Shown here: positions 1 to 6,551 of the stretch, in pieces
Position numbering within the stretch: position 1 is the stretch's first letter
How the letters are laid out: every line of letters starts with the position of its first letter
NCBI GenBank assembly: GCA_003153655.1
Contig: PMAK01000144.1
Location: 631 to 9,694 of the forward strand
Reading direction: 5' to 3'
From: Phycisphaerales bacterium
GTDB lineage: Bacteria; Planctomycetota; Phycisphaerae; Tepidisphaerales; Tepidisphaeraceae
Length of the DNA: 9,064 nt
The notes under the pieces: model-generated
The model's database searches: none
Told to the model about the DNA's origin: nothing
What the model saw: only the letters and a program-made list of their open reading frames with translations
Position numbers and translations under genes: made by a program

Positions 1-1
1 C

Positions 2-1437
2 CGCACCGCTGGTGTTGTCGATTGTGCCGCCGTTGATGGTGAACGTGCCCGACCCGACGGCGGTTGCGCTATTGACGTCCAACGTTCCCGCGGTAAGCGT
101 CATGCCGCCTGAAAATGTGTTGTTGCCCGGCAGCGTCAGCGTCCCGCCTCCCACTTTGGTGAGGAGAAACCCGGATCCGCCGTCTCCAATGGCGCCACCG
201 ATCGTCAACGTGCTGGCCGTCACGGTCGCCGTGCAGTTGGCCCCGAGCGTCACCGCCCCGGTGCCGAGATTCAACGCGTTGGTTCCGGTGAAGGTAAAGC
301 TTCCTGACCAGGTTTGAGCATTGTTGTTGCTCAACGTAATCAAGCCGCCGCTGGTGTTGTTGAGCGTGGTGCCGCTGCTGATGGTGAACGTGCCGGTGCC
401 GAGGGCGGTTGCGTTATTGATGTTGACGGAGCCCGTCGTCAGCGTCAGGCCGCCCTGAAATGTATTCGCGCCGGAAAGCGTCAAAGCGCCGGCGCCGACT
501 TTGGTGATGCCGCCCGAGCCGCCGAGTGCGCTGGCAAGCGTCACATTGTTGCCATTCGTGTCGAATATCGCGGTGACGCCGGAGGCAATCGCCTGAATTT
601 TGCCTGAAATATCCTGTGTGTTTGCGCCGTTCCACTGCAGCGTGCTGTTGGCGCCGAAGGTGATGTTTCCCGTGCCCAGTGCGCCGTTGGCGAAGCTGAG
701 AATACCGGCGTTGATAGTCGTCCCGCCGGTGTACGTGCCGGCGGCGGTGACAGCCAGTTCGCCGGCGCCCGACTTGGTCAGGCTAAAGGCGTTGCCCCCA
801 TCTCCGATAGCGCCACCGGCCGTCAGCGTGCTGGCGGAGACCGTCACGGTCCGACTGGCGCCCAGGGTTACCGCACCGGTGCCGAGGTTCAGAGCGTTGC
901 TGCCGACGAACGTGAAATCGCCGCCCCAGGTCTGGACGTTGTTGTTGCTGAGCGTGACGAGCGCTCCGCTGGTGTTGTCGATCGTTCCGCCGTTGATGGT
1001 GAATGTCCCCGTGCCGACGGACTTGGCGCTGTTGACGTTCAACTGACCTGCGGAGAGCGTTGTACCACCGGAAAAAGTGTCCGCGCCCGAAAGCGTCATT
1101 GTACCGGCGCCGGCTTTGGTCAAACTAAAAGCGCCCGCGATGATTCCACCCTCGGTCAGTATGCTGGCAGAAACCGTCACTATGCGATTGGCCCCTAATG
1201 TCACGCCACCGGTGCCGAGATTGAGGGCGTTGGTCCCAAGGAAGGTAAAGTCCGCACCCCAGGTCTGCGCTTGATTGCTTGTCAGCGTCACCGCCGCACC
1301 GCTGGTGTTGTCGATCGTGCCGCCGTTGATTGTGAACGCGCCGGTTCCGATCGCCCTGGCGCTGTTCATATCCAACTGGCCCGAAGAAAGCGTCGTGCCG
1401 CCGGAATAGGTATTTATGCCGGACAATGTGAGAGTGC
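2..1437 (-). repeat. Tandem PATR repeat array inside the surface-protein gene
   Basis: There are five consecutive units, read from the 5' side: about 1103-1437, 761-1102, 488-760, 143-487 and 2-142 (cut by the edge). Three full units are about 112-115 codons each. They share the order TLTLSG..TFSGGTTL, GTGTFTINGGTIDNTSG, then a TW(G/S)xxFTF..NALNLGTG block, and they end in a SLTKxGAG-like segment. The third unit is shorter, about 91 codons, and diverges after the first third: it lacks the INGGTIDNTSG and QTW blocks and has a QWNGANTQDISG stretch instead. On the plus strand the repeat is visible as recurring GCTGGTGTTGTCGAT blocks near 8, 966 and 1300, with a related block near 350. Confidence 0.85.
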
Positions 1438-1972
1438 CCGTGCCCGCGGCAGTGAGCGCGGTGGCGCCGCTGATGGGATTCACCACGGCCAGGGTCTGAC
1501 CGCTGGCGGTAGTGAATGTGCGTCCGGCTGCGCCGAGCGCGATGTCCACATCATCCGCGCCCGCTACGTCGCCGATAGTGACTGTCTGATTGGCAGGCGC
1601 CGCGAAAATATTACCGCCCAATGTCAATGTCCAGGTCGTCGTGCTGGATGACATCAGGGTCAGATTGAAATTGCCGCTGTAGCCGAGATTCAGGCCGCCC
1701 GCGCCGGTCGTATGGCTGGCGGTGAAGAAGAGGGTTGTGTTCGCGGTGAAGGTCGCACCCGCGAACGAGTCTTCGATCACGCCGGACGACCAGTTCGCGA
1801 CATTGTTGTATTGATGGGCGGCGTTGTTGGTATTGCCGGAAGTAGCGCCAATCCATGTAAATAAAATGCGACTCTCAAGCGATTCCAACGCGACACCGAT
1901 CGCGCGGTGACGCCGTACTGCGACGCTCGCGGACCGCGAGCGTTTGACAAATCTCTTAGCAAACGAAATCAC
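2..1972 (-). CDS. LEPR-XLL-like, PATR beta-strand repeat surface protein (5' part, runs off left edge)
   Basis: The minus-strand frame is open from an in-frame stop at 2057-2059 to the left edge, giving about 657 residues from the chosen start; the 3' end is missing. The N-terminus is Arg/Lys-rich. It is followed at residues 29-38 by LESLESRILF, which resembles the LExLExRxLL (LEPR-XLL) motif of large exported planctomycete-type proteins. A Thr/Ser/Asn/Gly-rich region follows, then repeats of the form GTLTLSGxNTxSGGTTLxAG, which match the autotransporter-associated beta-strand repeat (PATR). Such repeats normally form a beta-helix outside the cell. No catalytic domain is visible, and any C-terminal barrel or anchor lies beyond the edge. 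The start is uncertain. No ATG lies in frame upstream of the motif. GTG at 1972 was chosen because it gives a short basic leader, with only a weak GAG upstream. TTG at 2041 and a frameshifted ATG at 2060 are alternatives. The family call is solid; the function is not known. Confidence 0.85.
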   Translation of the reverse strand, partial: MISFAKRFVKRSRSASVAVRRHRAIGVALESLESRILFTWIGATSGNTNNAAHQYNNVANWSSGVIEDSFAGATFTANTTLFFTASHTTGAGGLNLGYSGNFNLTLMSSSTTTWTLTLGGNIFAAPANQTVTIGDVAGADDVDIALGAAGRTFTTASGQTLAVVNPISGATALTAAGTGTLTLSGINTYSGGTTLSSGQLDMNSARAIGTGAFTINGGTIDNTSGAAVTLTSNQAQTWGADFTFLGTNALNLGTGGVTLGANRIVTVSASILTEGGIIAGAFSLTKAGAGTMTLSGADTFSGGTTLSAGQLNVNSAKSVGTGTFTINGGTIDNTSGALVTLSNNNVQTWGGDFTFVGSNALNLGTGAVTLGASRTVTVSASTLTAGGAIGDGGNAFSLTKSGAGELAVTAAGTYTGGTTINAGILSFANGALGTGNITFGANSTLQWNGANTQDISGKIQAIASGVTAIFDTNGNNVTLASALGGSGGITKVGAGALTLSGANTFQGGLTLTTGSVNINNATALGTGTFTISSGTTLNNTSGGLITLSNNNAQTWSGSFTFTGTNALNLGTGAVTLGANCTATVTASTLTIGGAIGDGGSGFLLTKVGGGTLTLPGNNTFSGGMTLTAGTLDVNSATAVGSGTFTINGGTIDNTSGA
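1859..1888 (-). other. LEPR-XLL-like motif (LESLESRILF)
   Basis: The codons spell LESLESRILF directly after a basic leader that contains RRHR. Planctomycete-type secreted giants commonly carry LExLExRxLLS at this position, and its role is unproven (it may act in targeting or processing). Here the final residues are ILF-T rather than LLS, so this is a variant. The motif supports both the reading frame and a start somewhat upstream of it. Confidence 0.7.
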
Positions 1973-1979
1973 AATGTTC

Positions 1980-2060
1980 TCAGGCGATTGGCGAACTTGT
2001 CCAGAAACCTTTCCGAGAGACCTTTCCAGAAACCTTTCCAAAGACCTGTCCGAGACTCAT
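1980..2060 (-). other. 26-codon ATG ORF on a 12-bp repeat; possible displaced start of the surface-protein gene
   Basis: An ATG at 2060 lies 16 bases after the stop of the HDOD-GGDEF gene and opens a 26-residue frame, MSLGQVFGKVSGKVS followed by RKGFWTSSPIA and a stop at 1980-1982. The first half is a GKVS repeat encoded by a 12-bp DNA repeat. The next repeat unit carries one extra base. Removing that base would continue the repeat as GKVSGKVSGQV and run straight into the surface-protein frame. The stop sits 7 bases before the GTG chosen for that gene. It may therefore be a frameshifted true start, a short leader peptide for coupled translation, or chance. No clear Shine-Dalgarno sequence precedes the ATG. 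Confidence 0.35.
2000..2059. repeat. Degenerate 12-bp tandem repeat, about five units
   Basis: On the plus strand the units are TCCAGAAACCTT (2000-2011), TCCGAGAGACCTT (2012-2024, 13 bp), TCCAGAAACCTT (2025-2036), TCCAAAGACCTG (2037-2048) and a partial TCCGAGACTCA (2049-2059). Units 1 and 3 are identical. The array lies at the junction between the HDOD-GGDEF gene and the surface-protein gene. The single 13-bp unit shifts any frame reading through it. Confidence 0.8.
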
Positions 2061-2076
2061 TCAGAGCGTAGCGCGC

Positions 2077-3567
2077 TCAGGCCGCGCCGCGATGTAGCGC
2101 GGGAGAAGAAGCCCGAACGCAATTCCGACCGGCTTCCTTGGCGGCGTATACAGCCAGATCGGCCGCGCCGATCAGATCATTCGGCGATTGAAACCGCTGC
2201 TGCGAATCAGCGGTGGCGACGCCAATACTCGTGGTGACCGGAATTTTTTTGCCGGCAAATGCGATGGCCTCACTCTGGATCGCGCAGCGGATCTGCTCGG
2301 CGATGCCCAAAGCGGCGGACGCGTCCTTTCCATTCAGCACAATGGCTATTTCCTCGCCGCCATAGCGGGCGGCCAGATCAGGTTCGGTCACGATCGACTT
2401 GATCACCTTGGCGGCGCACTTCAGGACAGCGTCACCCGCCTGGTGGCCGTGGGTATCGTTGATCGATTTGAATTTATCGATGTCCAGGAAGAGCAAAGAG
2501 AGGGCCCGTCCCGACCGCGCGGCCTGCTCAAATGCCTGCGCGATGAAGAGATCAAAATAATGACGGTTGGCCAGGCCGGTGAGTCCATCGGTGGTCGCTT
2601 CCGTCTTCAACTTCTGATTCTGAATCTCGATCTGCCGGGTCTGGGCCTGAGATTGCAGCGTGATTTCCTCCAGCACCAGACGCGCCTCATCTTCGATGTC
2701 CTGATAGCTGCGGCCAGGCTCGATTGTGACTTCAAAGAGCTTGGACAACTCCGTCGCCTGCGAATCAATTTCGCGGAAAATTTCGTTGATTTTCGCTTCA
2801 TCGAGTTTGAATCGGGTCGCGAGATCCTTTTTGGCCCGTTCAATCATTCCCGGCCGCTTGGCGGCAAAGACCTGACCGCACAGGACGCCCGTGTAAACGA
2901 TCTCGATCAAGCTCCCGGGCTCGTAGCTTCCCTCAGTGAGGTCATGATGCTGGCTGATGGGATCAGCAACTGACTTGGGAAACTTCCAATGATCCGCCAT
3001 CGCGCCGCCGACTTGTGCGTGGTCGAGATCGTATTTTTCGCGAGAGAGGCGGACCAGTTCACACTGATCGCCTTCGCAAGAATCGAGTAACTGGTCGTAT
3101 TCCGCTCCCAATGCCCGGTGCATGGCTAGGGTGCCGATGTCTGAGAGCAGCCCGACGAGGAACGCCTCTTCGGGTTCCTTCATATGAATCGTCTTGGCGA
3201 GCGTGCGCGCCGCGACGGCGGAGAACAGGCTCTGCCTCCAAAAGCGGACGTAATCAAACTTGGCGCTCTTGTTGGAGTTCAGGCTGCCGGCAAGAGAAAA
3301 CCCCAAAGCCAGGGTTTTGACGGTTTGCATGCCCAGCAGCACCAGGGCATGGTTAATGGTGCTAACCTGATGCGGCAGACCGTAAAAGCTACTATTGACG
3401 GTTTTCAGAACCTTCGCGGTCAGAGCTGGATCGCTCGAGATGACCTTTGCCACATTGGCCAAGCTCTGATTGCTTTGCTTGGCCAACTCCAGGACTTTTA
3501 CGGCCACCGCCGGAAGCGATGGTAATTGTGGAACATTCTTGATTTTATCCAATAACTTTTGATTCAT
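2077..3567 (-). CDS. HDOD-GGDEF signalling protein, probable diguanylate cyclase
   Basis: This is a complete 496-residue cytoplasmic protein with no signal peptide or membrane segment. Residues about 10-205 form an HDOD domain, opening with a P-x-LP-x-LP element and including SSDPALTAKVL and a GLLSDIGTL helix. A linker with a Gln/Glu-rich probable coiled coil (about 285-325) leads to a GGDEF domain (about 325-487). Visible GGDEF landmarks are DGLTGLANR, LDIDKFKSINDTHGH (metal-binding D362) and RYGGEEIA at 401-408. GGEE is intact, so cyclic-di-GMP synthesis from two GTP is plausible, although Ile replaces the usual Phe. The inhibitory RxxD site is TEPD (394-397), lacking the Arg. The ATG is supported by AGGA six bases upstream. 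It is divergent from the response regulator and lies just upstream of the surface-protein gene on the same strand, so co-transcription is possible. Confidence 0.93.
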   Translation of the reverse strand: MNQKLLDKIKNVPQLPSLPAVAVKVLELAKQSNQSLANVAKVISSDPALTAKVLKTVNSSFYGLPHQVSTINHALVLLGMQTVKTLALGFSLAGSLNSNKSAKFDYVRFWRQSLFSAVAARTLAKTIHMKEPEEAFLVGLLSDIGTLAMHRALGAEYDQLLDSCEGDQCELVRLSREKYDLDHAQVGGAMADHWKFPKSVADPISQHHDLTEGSYEPGSLIEIVYTGVLCGQVFAAKRPGMIERAKKDLATRFKLDEAKINEIFREIDSQATELSKLFEVTIEPGRSYQDIEDEARLVLEEITLQSQAQTRQIEIQNQKLKTEATTDGLTGLANRHYFDLFIAQAFEQAARSGRALSLLFLDIDKFKSINDTHGHQAGDAVLKCAAKVIKSIVTEPDLAARYGGEEIAIVLNGKDASAALGIAEQIRCAIQSEAIAFAGKKIPVTTSIGVATADSQQRFQSPNDLIGAADLAVYAAKEAGRNCVRASSPALHRGAA

Positions 3568-3573
3568 GACCTA

Positions 3574-3577
3574 TCCT
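3574..3577 (-). promoter_or_regulatory. Ribosome binding site for the HDOD-GGDEF gene
   Basis: AGGA on the minus strand lies six bases before the ATG at 3567. This normal spacing fixes the start. Confidence 0.6.
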
Positions 3578-3663
3578 GTCTTGAAGCAATCCCAACTGGC
3601 TCAACGCGTTATGAATCGGCAATCAAATGGGGTATCCCAATAAGTTATTTCCCTTACATTCGG

Positions 3664-3692
3664 TTGTCGGACCATCGACGCGCAAGTATGTT
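3664..3692 (+). promoter_or_regulatory. Candidate sigma-70-like promoter for the response regulator
   Basis: TTGTCG (3664-3669) and TATGTT (3687-3692) are separated by 17 bases. Each matches four of six positions of the -35 and -10 consensus. It would leave a leader of roughly 70 bases before the ATG at 3768. It lies in the 200-bp region (3568-3767) between divergent genes, where promoters for both must sit; no convincing minus-strand promoter was found there. The match could be chance. Confidence 0.25.
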
Positions 3693-3758
3693 TACATATG
3701 CCGATTCTTGCTAAATCGAGGATATCTTGTTGGGCGTCGGTCAGATCAGTTTGATATC

Positions 3759-3762
3759 GAGG
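3759..3762 (+). promoter_or_regulatory. Ribosome binding site for the response regulator
   Basis: GAGG lies five bases before the ATG at 3768. It decides against an in-frame upstream ATG at 3627, which would add 47 residues lacking any receiver-domain character. Confidence 0.65.
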
Positions 3763-3767
3763 TTATT

Positions 3768-4403
3768 ATGGGCTTGGAGCCAAAGCCGTTTGTCTTCGTC
3801 GTGGACGACGATCCGAAGATCCTTCGTCTCGTCGCGGACATTTTGCAGGCCGAAGGATGGAATATTGAGACCTTTTCCCTCGCGAGCGAATTTCTCGATC
3901 GGTATCGCCTTGAATCGTGCGCGTGTCTGTTGCTGGACATTCAGATGCCGGGTTTGAGCGGCCCGGAGTTGCAGAGAGAGCTGTTGGCCCGCGAAATTGG
4001 GATTCCGATCATCTTTCTGACGGCTACAGCAGATGTACCCACAACCATCGAAATCATGAAACGCGGGGCCTTGGACCTGCTACAAAAACCTTTCGACCCT
4101 GAAGTGCTGGTCGCGGTTGTACGAAACGTCCTTGCGCGGGAGGCGGCGACCGCACAGCAACGAACGCAGACGCAAGCCATTCGACGGCGGCTGGCTCAAC
4201 TTACCCCGCGCGAGCGCGAAGTCCTGGATCTAGTCGTTGCCGGGAAGGCCAACAAGCAAATAGCCAGGGAACTGGAACTCAGCGAGCGAACCGTGGAAAT
4301 TCATCGGGGCCGCGTGATGAAAAAAATGGAGGCTGACAGCCTCGCGAATCTCGTTCATCAATGTGTTAGCACCGGCGACGCAACCAAGAAATTATCGCAA
4401 TGA
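3768..4403 (+). CDS. FixJ/NarL-type two-component response regulator
   Basis: This is a 211-residue DNA-binding regulator. Residues 7-125 form a receiver domain with the acidic cluster D13-D15, phosphoacceptor D57 in LLLDIQMPG, T85 in IIFLTATAD and K107 in LQKPF, so all canonical residues are present. The GALDLLQKPF stretch is typical of the FixJ subgroup. A short Gln/Arg-rich linker leads to a LuxR-type helix-turn-helix at about 144-200, with LTPREREVL, the recognition-helix region ANKQIARELELSERTVEIH, and VMKKM. Phosphorylation is expected to drive dimerisation and transcription control. The start was chosen by the GAGG at 3759. It is divergent from the HDOD-GGDEF gene and convergent with the GT41 gene. 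No kinase lies directly beside it; the sensor kinase 2.5 kb to the right is a possible partner, and this is inference. Targets are unknown, though the shared upstream region makes the HDOD-GGDEF gene a candidate. Confidence 0.95.
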   Translation: MGLEPKPFVFVVDDDPKILRLVADILQAEGWNIETFSLASEFLDRYRLESCACLLLDIQMPGLSGPELQRELLAREIGIPIIFLTATADVPTTIEIMKRGALDLLQKPFDPEVLVAVVRNVLAREAATAQQRTQTQAIRRRLAQLTPREREVLDLVVAGKANKQIARELELSERTVEIHRGRVMKKMEADSLANLVHQCVSTGDATKKLSQ

Positions 4404-4423
4404 TCCGCCGGCGGCTCCTCGCA

Positions 4424-6538
4424 TCATTGCGCGGAGAGGAAAGTCATCCACATCTCTCGATAAGCCTTTTCCATATTTCGGGCAAACCGAGGGGCATCCA
4501 TCAGGGGTGACATACGCATTTTCTCTCTCAGATTACTTCGCAGATGAGTTAATCGCGGAAGATCGCCAGCTAGGTCGGCCGCGAGGCGGACATATTGGTC
4601 CGGCGATTCGGCGATCAATTCGGGAATGCCGACATTGGTCAAAATACTCACGCCGCCGCGGGAAATTGCAGTTTGACCACCCAGCGTAACAACCGGAACC
4701 CCCATCCATAGCGCATCGCATGTCGTGGTACCGCCAACATAGGGAAATGGATCGAGGCCGATATCGATGTTGTGGTACTGCTGCATGTACTGCGAAAAAG
4801 GAACCCTGTCCACAAAGTTCAGGCGGTTTGGATCAATTCCGGATTCAGAGAGTTTTTGGCAAACAGCATCACGATGGCTGCCAATGGCCGCGTATAGCAG
4901 GAGCCGGGAATTGGGGACGGCCGCGAGAATGCGGCACCAGGTTTGTATCGCGGCGGCGCTATTTTTACAGAAATTATTGAGGCAGGCGAAGGTAACGAAT
5001 CCCTTTGCAATGGCGGGAAGCCGATTCACCTCCGGCGACTCCATCGCCGGCTCGTAGCACCAATAGGTTTCGTCCAGGCGGATCGATCGCTCAGTATAAC
5101 GCTCGTCGGCTGAGCCGGGGGGGTCGAGGTGGGGATCGGTAATGCGGTAGTCGATCGTGTCCAGGCCACTGGTTCCCGGATAGGCCAGATAAGTTGCCTG
5201 AATCGGTGCGGGCTTGCGGGCGAACAGCAACAGGCGGTTTTTGGCCGTGTGCATGCTGAGATCCACCAGAATGTCGATGCGATCCTCGCGAATGAGCTTG
5301 GCCGCCTCCTCGTTAGAAAGCGTGCGAATATTCCGCCAGACATCGGCGTGGCGCTGGATGCGGGCGGTTGTGCTGTCGGGATATAGAACGGAAGCGTAGC
5401 AGTAGATTTCAAACTGCTTATGATCGTGAGCGGCCAGAAGCGGCAGGATGAACCGCCCGACCGGATGGGCGTGGAAATCCGGGGAGACATAGCCGATCCG
5501 AAGCCTACGGTTGGGATCGCGATCGTTTTCGTGCGCGCGGATCAACGTTTTGAGCGGATCGGCGTGCCGCTCGGCCCATGTACGGTGCTCAGCGAGCAGT
5601 TCGGCCTGACTGCAACGGGTGTCGAAATAGAGCGAATAGATGAGGTTACTATGGGCCTCGGCGAAGCTGGGCCGGATCGCGACAGCGTGGCGATACGCGG
5701 CGACGGCCTCATCGATTTGCCCTCTATCTCTTAGCGAATTGCCGAGATTGCTATGGGCCTCCGGAAAGTTGGGGTTAAGAGCGATGGCTTGGCGATAGGC
5801 GGCAATCGCCTCATCGAGTTCTCCTTTATCTTTCAGTGCACTGCCAAGATTGCTGTGGGTTTCGGGCAAGTCGGGCCGCAGCGAGATCGCCTGGCGATAG
5901 GCGGCAATCGCTTCATCGAGTTCTCCTTTCTGCTTCAGGGCGCTGCCGAGACTGTTGTAGACTTCTGGAGCGTTGGGGTTGAGCGCGATGACTTGGCGAA
6001 AAATGGCGATGGCCTCTTCGAGTTGTCCCTGGCTTCTCAGGACAACGCCAAGATTAAGGCGCGCGTTCGCCAAATTGGGATCGAGGGCGATAGCCTCTCG
6101 ATAGGCGGTGATCGCCTCATCGAATTGTCTTTTGCCTTTCAGGGCATTGCCAAGATTGCTGTGGGCATCGGCGTAATTGGGCTCGAGGACGATGGCCCGG
6201 CGATAGGCGGCGATCGCCTCATCGAGCTCTCCTTTGCCGGCTAGCGCATTGCCGAGATTGTAATAGGCCTCGGCGAATTCGGAATCGAGGGCAATCGCCC
6301 GACGGATCAAATCCACTGCTATGTCGTTCCGCCCGGTCTGATAGGCTATCACGCCCAGAAGGTGCATCGCATCCAGATCATCCGGCTCCTCGCTCAGGAT
6401 CTGACGATAAAGGCGCTCCGCCTCGGGCAACCGCCCGGCCTGATGGTGCTGCAATGCCAGATCGAAAGCGTCTTGAATGTTGAATTGAGCCATGCCGCAA
6501 ACAGGAAGTATCCGGGGCAAATTACTCTTTCGCAACAC
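4424..6538 (-). CDS. TPR-containing GT41 (SPINDLY/OGT-like) protein glycosyltransferase
   Basis: This is a 704-residue, probably cytoplasmic enzyme. Residues about 19-292 hold eight TPR units of 34 residues, and a partial ninth follows. Several share GELDEAIAAYRQAI. The C-terminal half resembles O-GlcNAc transferase and SPINDLY: RIGYVSPDFHAHPVG (His358 aligns with the OGT catalytic-region HP), APIQATYLAYPGTSG, a Lys at 525 in NNFCK aligning with the UDP-binding Lys of OGT, and GGTTTCDALWMGVPVVTL (602-619). GT41 enzymes transfer a sugar from a nucleotide donor to Ser, Thr or Asn of proteins. The donor here cannot be read from sequence; SPINDLY itself uses GDP-fucose. The GTG start was chosen for AGGTGG seven bases upstream. 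An ATG at 6493 (residue 16), where homologues may begin, is the alternative. The gene ends 20 bp from the convergent response regulator. Confidence 0.93.
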   Translation of the reverse strand: MLRKSNLPRILPVCGMAQFNIQDAFDLALQHHQAGRLPEAERLYRQILSEEPDDLDAMHLLGVIAYQTGRNDIAVDLIRRAIALDSEFAEAYYNLGNALAGKGELDEAIAAYRRAIVLEPNYADAHSNLGNALKGKRQFDEAITAYREAIALDPNLANARLNLGVVLRSQGQLEEAIAIFRQVIALNPNAPEVYNSLGSALKQKGELDEAIAAYRQAISLRPDLPETHSNLGSALKDKGELDEAIAAYRQAIALNPNFPEAHSNLGNSLRDRGQIDEAVAAYRHAVAIRPSFAEAHSNLIYSLYFDTRCSQAELLAEHRTWAERHADPLKTLIRAHENDRDPNRRLRIGYVSPDFHAHPVGRFILPLLAAHDHKQFEIYCYASVLYPDSTTARIQRHADVWRNIRTLSNEEAAKLIREDRIDILVDLSMHTAKNRLLLFARKPAPIQATYLAYPGTSGLDTIDYRITDPHLDPPGSADERYTERSIRLDETYWCYEPAMESPEVNRLPAIAKGFVTFACLNNFCKNSAAAIQTWCRILAAVPNSRLLLYAAIGSHRDAVCQKLSESGIDPNRLNFVDRVPFSQYMQQYHNIDIGLDPFPYVGGTTTCDALWMGVPVVTLGGQTAISRGGVSILTNVGIPELIAESPDQYVRLAADLAGDLPRLTHLRSNLREKMRMSPLMDAPRFARNMEKAYREMWMTFLSAQ
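5663..6274 (-). repeat. Six 102-bp TPR-encoding units in the glycosyltransferase gene
   Basis: These are six consecutive 34-codon units (third to eighth TPR), each exactly 102 bp with no length variation. Most carry the G(E/Q)(L/I)DEAIAAYR core. The two units PEVYNSLGSALKQKGELDEA and PETHSNLGSALKDKGELDEA are close copies at protein level. On the plus strand the recurring CGATAGGCGGCAATCGCCTC-like blocks near 5793 and 5895 show the homogeneity at DNA level. Confidence 0.85.
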
Positions 6539-6545
6539 ATAGCAA

Positions 6546-6551
6546 CCACCT
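6546..6551 (-). promoter_or_regulatory. Shine-Dalgarno-like AGGTGG before the GTG start of the GT41 gene
   Basis: AGGTGG on the minus strand lies seven bases before the GTG at 6538. The alternative ATG at 6493 has no purine-rich stretch at the right distance. This favours the longer protein. Confidence 0.45.

Noticed and set aside
12..1651. Several plus-strand Pro/Val/Ala-rich ORFs
   Set aside because: They are opposite-strand readings of the PATR repeats; only the minus-strand frame gives a coherent protein family.
2000..2059. CRISPR-like array
   Set aside because: The units are 12-13 bp and directly adjacent, with no spacers; it is a simple tandem repeat.
2188..2973. 261-codon plus-strand ORF opposite the GGDEF domain
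   Set aside because: It mirrors the conserved GGDEF coding strand and has no domain of its own; this is a known type of spurious antisense ORF.
3627..3767. 47-codon upstream extension of the response regulator
   Set aside because: The GAGG at 3759 and the start of receiver homology both point to ATG 3768.
4404..4423. CCGCCGGCGG palindrome between the convergent genes as a terminator
   Set aside because: It is a 10-bp self-complementary block with no loop and no T run on either strand, so it does not look like an intrinsic terminator.
5753..6244. 163-codon plus-strand ORF with internal repeats
   Set aside because: Its repeats are the reverse of the TPR units of the GT41 gene; it is an antisense shadow of the repeat array.
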